From Fodinicurvata sp. EGI_FJ10296 (GTDB lineage Bacteria > Pseudomonadota > Alphaproteobacteria > DSM-16000 > Inquilinaceae), in NCBI RefSeq assembly GCF_040712075.1, contig NZ_JBFCVL010000006.1, positions 248,001-312,000 on the forward strand: 64,000 nucleotides of DNA. The letters are read 5' to 3'. The position numbers and the translations under genes were made by a program. The notes below the pieces were generated by a model that was not told the DNA's origin, did no database searches, and was given only the letters and a program-made list of their open reading frames with translations. Shown here piece by piece: positions 58,018 to 64,000 of the stretch. The stretch's first letter is position 1. Every line of letters begins with the position of its first letter.

Positions 58018-59576
58018 CCGATATTCTCACGCTTCAGACTTCGTGGAACCGGCTGCTGGCGGTGGTCGAGGAACAGGCGCGCACGCTGTTGCGCACGGCC
58101 TTCAGCCCGATCGTGCGCGAGGCGGGCGACCTGTCGGCCGGCGTTTTCGATCCCAAAGGCCGCATGCTGGCACAGGCGGTGACCGGCACGCCGGGGCATG
58201 TCAATTCCATGGCGGCGTCGGTCGGCCGGCATTTCACCCGCTTCCCGCCGGAGACCATGCGCGACGGCGATATCTTCATCACCAACGATCCGTGGGACGG
58301 CACCGGCCACAAGAACGATCTCGTGGTCACGACGCCGGTCTTTCGTGGCGGTAAGCTGGTGGCGCTGTTCAGTTGCACCAGTCACCTGACCGATCTCGGC
58401 GGGCTGGGCTTCGGGCCGGACGCCACGGACGTCTATGCCGAGGGGCTGGGACTGCCGATCATGAAGCTGGCGACTGGCGGCGAGATCAACGAGGCGATCC
58501 TGGATATCGTCGCCGCCAACTCGCGTCTTCCCGAAGACAGTGTCGGCGACGTGCATTCGCTGGTCGCCTGCAACGAGATCGGCGCCCGGCGCCTCAACGC
58601 CATGATGGACGAATTCGCGATCGCTGATCTGGATGCGCTGGGCGACTATATCCTGACGACGTCCCGGAACGGCGTGCTGAGCGCCATGGCAGACCTGCCG
58701 CGCGGATCGTGGTCGTACAGGATGCGCGTTGACGGCTATGATCATCCGATCGATCTGGCAGCAACGACGACGATCGAGAATGATCGGGTCTGTGTCGACT
58801 TTGCCGGCACGTCGCCGGAGGTCGGCCGGGGCATCAATGTGCCGCTGACCTACACCGCCGCTTATACCAGTTTCGGGCTGGCCTGCGCCCTGGCACCCCA
58901 TGTTCCCAACAACGCCGGATCGCTGGCGGTTTATGAGACCCGGGCGCCGGAGGGCTCGATTCTCAACGCCCGACCGCCGGCGCCGGTTGCCCTGCGGCAC
59001 GTCATTGGCCAGATGCTGCCCGATATGGTTTTCGGCTGCTTGCGCCAGGCCATACCCGGTCGTCTGCCGGCGGAGGGCACATCGTGCCTGTGGAACATCA
59101 CGCTGCGCGGAGTTTCCGGCGATATGGCGTCAGCCGACGGCGAAAACTTCGCTCTGACGGTCACCTCCAACGGCGGCACCGGCGCCCGACCGGGCCTGGA
59201 TGGGCTTTCCGCGACGGCGTTTCCGTCGGGCGTCAAGGGCAGTTCGGTGGAGATCATGGAAACGGTGGCGCCAATTGTCATCCGGCGCAAGGAACTGCGC
59301 CCCGGTTCCGGCGGTACCGGGTTGACGCGCGGCGGCGACGGCCAGTCGATTGAAATCGCACATCGGCACGGCCGGGCCATGACCTTGCTGGCAGCGTTCG
59401 ATCGAATCGATTATCCAGCGCGCGGTGCTGACGGCGGCGCCGATGGCCTGCCGGGCAGTGTCGCTCTGGGGTCAGGTGCCCGCTTGCGCGGCAAGGGAAC
59501 GCAGACGATTCCGGCCGGGGACAGCCTGGCCATTGAAACGCCCGGCGGCGGAGGGCTCGGCCGTAAGTCCGAGTAG
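58014..59576 (+). CDS. Hydantoinase/oxoprolinase family protein, subunit B
   Basis: A 520-aa HyuB homologue. 'GHVNSMAASVGRHF', 'GDIFITNDPWDGTGHKNDLVV', 'AVYETRAPEGSILN'-like 'YETRAPEGSILNARPPAPV' and the C-terminal 'GGTGLTRGGDG...IETPGGGGLG' are typical. It overlaps subunit A by four bases (ATGA), so the two are made in equal amounts. About 230 bases follow without a gene except a weak GGGCG/CGCCC hairpin near 59604-59619. Confidence 0.88.
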   Translation: MTDILTLQTSWNRLLAVVEEQARTLLRTAFSPIVREAGDLSAGVFDPKGRMLAQAVTGTPGHVNSMAASVGRHFTRFPPETMRDGDIFITNDPWDGTGHKNDLVVTTPVFRGGKLVALFSCTSHLTDLGGLGFGPDATDVYAEGLGLPIMKLATGGEINEAILDIVAANSRLPEDSVGDVHSLVACNEIGARRLNAMMDEFAIADLDALGDYILTTSRNGVLSAMADLPRGSWSYRMRVDGYDHPIDLAATTTIENDRVCVDFAGTSPEVGRGINVPLTYTAAYTSFGLACALAPHVPNNAGSLAVYETRAPEGSILNARPPAPVALRHVIGQMLPDMVFGCLRQAIPGRLPAEGTSCLWNITLRGVSGDMASADGENFALTVTSNGGTGARPGLDGLSATAFPSGVKGSSVEIMETVAPIVIRRKELRPGSGGTGLTRGGDGQSIEIAHRHGRAMTLLAAFDRIDYPARGADGGADGLPGSVALGSGARLRGKGTQTIPAGDSLAIETPGGGGLGRKSE

Positions 59577-59808
59577 TAATATCGTTGCCTGCCCACTCCG
59601 AAAGGGCGGCCGTTCGCCCGGCGTTTCATCATCATGCATAAAAATTAGTCGAGGATCGCCTATTTAGCATTCGGCGGGCCTGTTGCCATGCGCTGAGCGC
59701 ATTGCCGCGGTGCAGCGTAAAGCCGAAGTTAGCCCTTCACGATGGCGGGTCGAGGTGTCATCTTTGGTGTGCGAACGATGATTTCTATTCGCACTTATGG
59801 AGAACGAC

Positions 59809-60036
59809 ATGACCAGCATCGCTATCAACACCATGACCCGCGGCAGCGCTTCGGTTCGCAGTTTCTTCGGCCGGATGGTCGACAGCATTCGCGAGGCCAA
59901 TGAACAGCGCCGCGCCTACGATGCCGTGATGAGCGAATTGCAGCGTCTCGACGACAAGGAAATGCACGGTCTGGGCATCAGCCGCGCCGACTTCCACGAC
60001 ATCGCGTCGGGCAACTTCAAGCGTTCCGTACGGTAA
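59809..60036 (+). CDS. DUF1127 small protein
   Basis: A 75-aa protein ending in the DUF1127 motif: 'YDAVMSELQRLDDKEMHGLGISRADFHDIASG'. Alphaproteobacterial DUF1127 proteins are small, often stress-induced and linked to RNA metabolism or nutrient responses. I take ATG 59809 (MTSIAI) because GGAG lies eight bases upstream; an earlier ATG at 59797 overlaps that SD. Paired with a second DUF1127 gene 58 bases downstream. Confidence 0.88.
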   Translation: MTSIAINTMTRGSASVRSFFGRMVDSIREANEQRRAYDAVMSELQRLDDKEMHGLGISRADFHDIASGNFKRSVR

Positions 60037-60094
60037 TACGCCAACCGGCGGCAAGACCCCGACGGACGCTAATGACACTTAAGGAATTTTCGAT

Positions 60095-60328
60095 ATGGCT
60101 TACGACAGTGTTACGCATGCCAATGCCGGCCCGCTGTCCATGCTTGGCCGGCTTGTGGCTGACCTCCGTGTTCGGTTCGACCGGTCGGCGCAGCGTCGAC
60201 ACGACTATCAGCGCATTATGGCCGAACTGAACCGCCTGGAAGATCGCGATCTGGCGGATCTGGGCATCAGCCGCGCCGATTTCCGCGACATCGCGGCAGG
60301 ACGATACGGCCAGCCTTCGACGCGCTAA
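60095..60328 (+). CDS. DUF1127 small protein, second copy
   Basis: A 77-aa paralogue of the preceding protein, ending 'YQRIMAELNRLEDRDLADLGISRADFRDIAAGRYGQ'. The C-terminal ~30 residues are nearly identical to copy one while the N-termini differ, as expected from tandem duplication of a conserved domain. Probably in the same transcript. Confidence 0.88.
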   Translation: MAYDSVTHANAGPLSMLGRLVADLRVRFDRSAQRRHDYQRIMAELNRLEDRDLADLGISRADFRDIAAGRYGQPSTR

Positions 60329-60358
60329 CGCGCCGGCCGGCGACGCTTCGGCTCGGTG

Positions 60359-60739
60359 CTATTCCGCTTCCGGCATCGGCGTTGCCGTGGTCTCGCCCCC
60401 GGTTTCGCCCCCGGTTTCGCCCGTGGTCTCACTATGGCGAAAACGCCGCTTGCCGATCCGCTTGATGCGGAATCGCGACGTGCAGTTCGGATCGGGGCAG
60501 GCCACCACAGCGTCGGTGCTCATCCAGTCATTGGGGTCGGTTTCGCGCTGTTTGGCGGGCAATAGCGGCAACAGGGCTGCCAGCGTATAGATCGACCAGC
60601 TCTGCCCGGGCGGAAAGCGTAACTGCTCTCCCTCCAGCATGAAGTGATCGCCGGACCTGGCTTCGCAATAGCAGGCCGGCGGCGACCCGGCTTCCCATTC
60701 GACCTTCAGATCATAAAGCGTGAAGCTGTCGTCGTTCAT
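60359..60739 (-). CDS. TIGR04076 family protein with repetitive tail
   Basis: A 126-aa protein. The region 'TLYDLKVEWEAG..CYCEARSGDHFMLEGEQLRFPPGQSWSIYTLAALLPLLPAKQRE' resembles the TIGR04076 family of small Cys-containing proteins of unknown function; a second Cys pair lies at 'VACPDPNC'. The C-terminus has tandem TGGE/GGET units from 12-base DNA repeats (60395-60425), then acidic residues. ATG 60739 starts the family-like part; the longer frame to 60784 is not needed. Convergent with the DUF1127 pair. Confidence 0.7.
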   Translation of the reverse strand: MNDDSFTLYDLKVEWEAGSPPACYCEARSGDHFMLEGEQLRFPPGQSWSIYTLAALLPLLPAKQRETDPNDWMSTDAVVACPDPNCTSRFRIKRIGKRRFRHSETTGETGGETGGETTATPMPEAE

Positions 60740-60805
60740 CGACACTCTCGCCCATTCGAAACCGCGTCGATCGTGACGCTGCACCTTGTTGTCGGTACCG
60801 CGCTT

Positions 60806-60842
60806 TGTCGCCCGGGTGAAGCGGAAAATTATCCGGGCGACA
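60806..60842. repeat. Perfect 10-bp inverted repeat upstream of TIGR04076 gene and tRNA-Pro
   Basis: TGTCGCCCGG (60806-60815) and CCGGGCGACA (60833-60842) flank a 17-base AT-richer loop. It lies in the 199-base gap between the divergent TIGR04076-like gene and tRNA-Pro. Either an operator or an RNA hairpin in the leader of the minus-strand gene. Confidence 0.55.
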
Positions 60843-60938
60843 GCGGGCGACCGAAGGCACGAAAACCATTGATCGGAAGGGCCGGGCGCGATATAAGCGC
60901 GCCATCAGGACGTCGGTGGCCCCAAAGCCACCATGCGT

Positions 60939-61015
60939 CGGAGTGTAGCTCAGCTTGGTAGAGCACTGTCTTCGGGAGGCAGGGGCCGGTGGTTCGAATC
61001 CACTCACTCCGACCA
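60939..61015 (+). tRNA. tRNA-Pro (anticodon CGG)
   Basis: 77-nt cloverleaf with encoded CCA. Acceptor CGGAGTG pairs with CACTCCG, the anticodon stem CTGTC/GGCAG encloses TTCGGGA with CGG at 60973-60975, and the T-loop is TTCGAAT. The C-G first pair with discriminator A is typical of bacterial tRNA-Pro. Confidence 0.96.
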
Positions 61016-61150
61016 CTTCTCTTTTCCCGCTCCTTTCCAGTTGCCCACCGATATATGCAATCTGATTGTCTTGTCCCGAGATGATTATATCCGCACCCTG
61101 ATCGATTAGGGTAGCCTTCGGTCAGTGGAAACTGGTGAGCGTTAATAATA

Positions 61151-62440
61151 ATGATATTGAGCAGAACAGTGTCTTTGGTCGTGACGACAATGGTCGTGGC
61201 GGCGTGCGCCGGTGGGGCAGGGTCTCAACAGTCTGGCCAGCAATCGACGGCAATCGAAACCCCTGCCGCTGGGACTCCGACATCGCCGCCGCAGCCGCCG
61301 GTTATGCAGACCGCCCCCAATCCGGCCTTTGACACATGGCTGGACAATTTTCGGCCCCGCGCCCGGGCCGAGGGTATTTCAGAGACCACGCTGAACGCTG
61401 CTTTCGATCAGGCCGGTTTTCTGCCCGACGTCGTGCAACGCGACCGAAATCAGGCTGAATTCACTTTGACGCTCGAAGGCTATCTGGGCAGTGCGGCGTC
61501 GGATAGTCGCGTCGAGAACGGCCGCGCGATGCTGGCGCGCTATCGCCCGGTGCTCGACTCGATCGAGGCCCGATACGGCGTTCCGCCCCATGTCGTCGTT
61601 GCCGTCTGGGGGATGGAAAGCAATTACGGCAGCAATCTCGGCACCGTACCGGTAATTTCCGCGCTGGCCACGCTGGCCTATGACGGAAGGCGCGGCGCGT
61701 TCTTCGAGCAGCAGCTGATTGCCGCGCTACGCATTCTACAGAACGGCGACACGACGCCCGACCGGATGACCGGCAGTTGGGCGGGGGCCATGGGGCATAC
61801 GCAGTTCATCCCGACCACATACGAGGCCTATGCCGTCGACTTCACCGGCGACGGCCGGCGCGACATCTGGTCGGCGGCGGATCCGACCGACGCATTGGCC
61901 TCGGCGGCGGCCTATCTGTCCCGCTCAGGCTGGACGTCCGGCGAACCCTGGGGTCTGGAAGTGCAACTTCCGGCGGGTTTTAATCACAATCTGACCGGGC
62001 GCGATACGACCCGTAGCGCCGGGCAATGGGCCTCGATGGGCGTTCGCGATATGAACGGCAATCCGCCGCCGGGCTATGGGTCGGCGTCGATCCTGACGCT
62101 GGCCGGCTCGAACGGTCCCGCCTTTATGGTGTTCGATAATTTCGGGGCATTTCTGCGCTATAACAATTCCGAATTCTACGCCGTGGGCGTCGGCCATCTA
62201 TCCGACCGGCTCAACGGTGGACCCCCGATCCAGGCCGCGTTCCCACCCGACGAATACGGGATGATGCGCGGCGATCGTCGAGACCTCCAACGACTTTTGA
62301 CGGAAGCGGGCTTCGATACTCAGGGCGTTGACGGCGCGATCGGCCCCAACAGCGAAGCGGCGATCCGCGCTTATCAACGGTCTCAAGGCCTGCCAGTGAC
62401 CGGCGAGCCGTCGCTTGAGCTGCTCGACCGGTTGCGCTGA
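61151..62440 (+). CDS. Lytic murein transglycosylase, MltB family, lipoprotein
   Basis: A 429-aa enzyme that cleaves peptidoglycan glycan strands with 1,6-anhydro product formation. A lipobox VVAAC follows the N-terminal hydrophobic segment, so it is membrane anchored. The catalytic domain has 'VVVAVWGMESNYGSNLG' with the catalytic Glu and 'GSWAGAMGHTQFIPTTYEAYAVDFTGDGRRDIW'-type sequence. The C-terminal ~60 residues are a peptidoglycan-binding domain 1 ('GVDGAIGPNSEAAIRAYQRS'). The ATG at 61151 has no strong SD. It stands alone. Confidence 0.93.
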   Translation: MILSRTVSLVVTTMVVAACAGGAGSQQSGQQSTAIETPAAGTPTSPPQPPVMQTAPNPAFDTWLDNFRPRARAEGISETTLNAAFDQAGFLPDVVQRDRNQAEFTLTLEGYLGSAASDSRVENGRAMLARYRPVLDSIEARYGVPPHVVVAVWGMESNYGSNLGTVPVISALATLAYDGRRGAFFEQQLIAALRILQNGDTTPDRMTGSWAGAMGHTQFIPTTYEAYAVDFTGDGRRDIWSAADPTDALASAAAYLSRSGWTSGEPWGLEVQLPAGFNHNLTGRDTTRSAGQWASMGVRDMNGNPPPGYGSASILTLAGSNGPAFMVFDNFGAFLRYNNSEFYAVGVGHLSDRLNGGPPIQAAFPPDEYGMMRGDRRDLQRLLTEAGFDTQGVDGAIGPNSEAAIRAYQRSQGLPVTGEPSLELLDRLR

Positions 62441-62465
62441 CTGTTTCGGTGCCGATGATACTGCC

Positions 62466-63098
62466 TTACGACCGGGCCGCGATCCCCCGTCCACGCGTGG
62501 CTCTGATCCAGGCCAGGGTGCGGGCGGTGGGGTCGTCGTTGCGCGTGATGTCGGTGACGACGGCGGCGATGTCGGCGCCGGCGTCGAATACCTGATCCAG
62601 GCGCTCCACCGACAGGCCGCCGATCGCAACCAGCGGGATATCCCCGATGCGCGATTTCCATTCGGTCAGCCGGGCCGGGGTCTGGGGCGCCCATTTCATC
62701 GATTTCAGGATCGTCGGCCAGACCGGGCCAAGGGCGATGTAGTCCGGCTCGGCCTTCAGCGCGGTCTCCAACTCGTCGTCATCATGGGTGCTGATGCCCA
62801 GCGACAGCCCGGCGTCCTGGATGGCACCCAGATCGGCCTCGGCCAGATCTTCCTGCCCCAGATGAACGTAATCGCAGCCTTCCTCGATCGCCAGTCGCCA
62901 GTGGTCGTTGACGATCAACTGGCAGCCGTGGCTGGCGCAGATATCGCGCGCGCGGCGGATCTCGCGCCGCAGGAAATCCTCATTGTCGCTCTTGGTCCGC
63001 AACTGGATCATCCTGACGCCCAACGGTACCAGCCGTTCAACCCAGGCGGCGGTGTCGACGATCAGGTAGAACGGATCGAGGGGACGTTTCGACTTCAC
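62466..63098 (-). CDS. thiE: Thiamine phosphate synthase
   Basis: A 210-aa TIM-barrel enzyme that joins the pyrimidine and thiazole moieties of thiamine. 'MIQLRTKS' and '[25 protein letters not shown]' form the pyrophosphate and Mg2+ site, followed by '[29 protein letters not shown]' and '[20 protein letters not shown]'. Its start overlaps the thiG stop by four bases, giving a thiS-thiG-thiE order. Confidence 0.93.
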   Translation of the reverse strand: MKSKRPLDPFYLIVDTAAWVERLVPLGVRMIQLRTKSDNEDFLRREIRRARDICASHGCQLIVNDHWRLAIEEGCDYVHLGQEDLAEADLGAIQDAGLSLGISTHDDDELETALKAEPDYIALGPVWPTILKSMKWAPQTPARLTEWKSRIGDIPLVAIGGLSVERLDQVFDAGADIAAVVTDITRNDDPTARTLAWIRATRGRGIAARS

Positions 63099-63862
63099 AG
63101 GATGGCCCTTCCGAATACAGGGGTGGAGGCAGCGGCCATGTCGCGCGGTTCCATCGCGCCGGCCTCGAAACCCGTGCGCCCGGCTTCGATCGCAAGGGCG
63201 AACGCTTCAGCCATGCGCACCGGATCCTCGGCCTTGGCGACGGCAGTATTCAGCAGCACGCCGTCATAGCCCAGTTCCATGGCGGCGACGGCGTGGGACG
63301 GCCGGCCGATACCGGCGTCGATGATCAATGTCGTGTCCGGGAAGTGCGCGCGCATCGACCGCAGGCCGTGGACGTTGTTCAGGCCCTGTGCCGAGCCGAT
63401 CGGCGCCCCCCACGGCATCAGAACGCGGCAGCCGGCATCCATCAGCCGTTCCGCTGCGACCAGATCCTCCGTCGTATATGGCAGAACCTCGAAACCTTCG
63501 TCGGTCAGGATGCGCGCGGCCTCGACCAGCCCGAAGAGATCGGGCTGCAGGGTATCGGTCTCGCCGATCACTTCCAGCTTGATCAGCGGCGTGTCGAACA
63601 CCTCGCGCGCCATCTGGGCGGTCGTCACGGCCTCCTTCACCGAATGGCACCCGGCGGTGTTGGGCAGCACCTGTACGCCCAACGAGCGGATCAGCGACCA
63701 GAACTCCTGCCCCGCCCGCTGCCCCGCCGCTTCGCGCCGCAACGAGACCGTGACCATTTCCGTGCGCGACGCCCTGACTGCGGATTGCAGCACAGTGGGC
63801 GAGGGGTACTGCGCCGTCCCGAGCAGAAAGCGCGAGCCGAGGGTGCGGCCGTAAACATCCAT
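63095..63862 (-). CDS. thiG: Thiazole synthase
   Basis: A 255-aa enzyme that builds the thiazole phosphate from DXP, dehydroglycine or glycine imine and ThiS-thiocarboxylate. '[10 protein letters not shown]'-like 'LIKLEVIGE' holds the Schiff-base Lys; '[14 protein letters not shown]' and '[32 protein letters not shown]' form the phosphate-binding barrel end. Starts [16 protein letters not shown], three bases after the thiS stop. Confidence 0.95.
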   Translation of the reverse strand: MDVYGRTLGSRFLLGTAQYPSPTVLQSAVRASRTEMVTVSLRREAAGQRAGQEFWSLIRSLGVQVLPNTAGCHSVKEAVTTAQMAREVFDTPLIKLEVIGETDTLQPDLFGLVEAARILTDEGFEVLPYTTEDLVAAERLMDAGCRVLMPWGAPIGSAQGLNNVHGLRSMRAHFPDTTLIIDAGIGRPSHAVAAMELGYDGVLLNTAVAKAEDPVRMAEAFALAIEAGRTGFEAGAMEPRDMAAASTPVFGRAIL

Positions 63863-63865
63863 CGA

Positions 63866-64000
63866 TCAGCCTCCGCTCATTGGGGCAATCACTTCGATCC
63901 GGTCGCCGTCTTTCAGCGGCGTTGCCGACCGCTGGGGTGCCGGTACGAAACCCTGATTGAGGGCTGTGGCCACGGTCATATCACCGTATTTCAGTTCCAC
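63866..64000 (-). CDS. thiS: Sulfur carrier protein ThiS, N-terminus cut by window edge
   Basis: The last 44 codons are visible, ending 'DRIEVIAPMSGG' with the C-terminal Gly-Gly that becomes the thiocarboxylate. The sulphur on this tail is used by ThiG, whose gene starts just downstream. The N-terminal ~20 residues lie outside the window. Confidence 0.92.
   Translation of the reverse strand: MELKYGDMTVATALNQGFVPAPQRSATPLKDGDRIEVIAPMSGG

Noticed and set aside
60711-61016. Minus-strand 101-aa ORF across tRNA-Pro
   Set aside because: Its N-terminal half is the reverse reading of the tRNA-Pro gene, a common spurious protein; the rest is antisense filler.

Overview
The window is chromosomal DNA of a GC-rich alphaproteobacterium. 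A free-living, probably aquatic or soil member of the Rhodospirillales-like lineages fits best; this is inference from gene content and order. The signs are the carA/carB/greA and yqeY/dnaG/rpoD order, a rhizobial-type rhamnose locus (rhaDI divergent from rhaRSTPQ, mutarotase and kinase), paired DUF1127 proteins, and tRNA genes that encode CCA.

Layout. 1-6.3 kb (minus): carA, carB, greA and a truncated AI-2E family transporter. 6.7-11.7 kb (plus): yqeY, dnaG and rpoD, with an unusual dnaG-rpoD spacer holding a strong SD plus a 17-codon ORF and a 34-bp dyad. 11.8-12.5 kb: a lipoprotein cytochrome c and a CAU tRNA. 12.7-21.2 kb: a lasso peptide (RiPP) cluster. Its 51-aa precursor gene (18784-18939) is below normal gene-calling size. 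It sits in a divergent centre with standalone RRE (B1), protease (B2) and cyclase (C) on the minus strand, a phosphoribosyltransferase-RRE fusion and an HPr-kinase-like protein on the plus strand, and a nucleotidyltransferase plus ABC exporter at the far end. 21.4-27.4 kb: a COG3618 lactonase-like hydrolase and a polyamine-type ABC importer. 27.5-38.6 kb: a complete L-rhamnose uptake and catabolism locus. 38.7-43.6 kb: a small defence-like insertion with a Fic protein and a 1214-aa SIR2 (DSR-like) protein. 43.8-50.7 kb: purB, then FkbM methyltransferase, UDP-xylose synthase, TPR/GT41 glycosyltransferase and flagellin, read as a flagellin glycosylation block. 50.8-51.1 kb: two direct copies of a ~102-bp palindromic repeat. 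51.2-59.6 kb: a SorC-type regulator, a PaoABC-like molybdenum aldehyde oxidoreductase, and divergent hydantoinase/oxoprolinase subunits. 59.8-64 kb: two DUF1127 proteins, a TIGR04076-like protein, tRNA-Pro(CGG), an MltB-like lytic transglycosylase and thiE-thiG-thiS (thiS cut by the window end).

The most novel element is the lasso peptide cluster. Besides the normal A/B1/B2/C/D set it carries three nucleotide-using tailoring candidates (kinase, nucleotidyltransferase, PRPP-type transferase). The last is physically fused to a second PqqD-like precursor-binding domain. The only acidic residue in the predicted core (Asp33) fixes the ring acceptor. The precursor lacks the C-terminal Ser known to be phosphorylated in paeninodin-type systems, so the final decoration is open.

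Most long ORFs opposite real genes are GC-driven shadows and were excluded. All functions are assigned by reading motifs; no database search was run.
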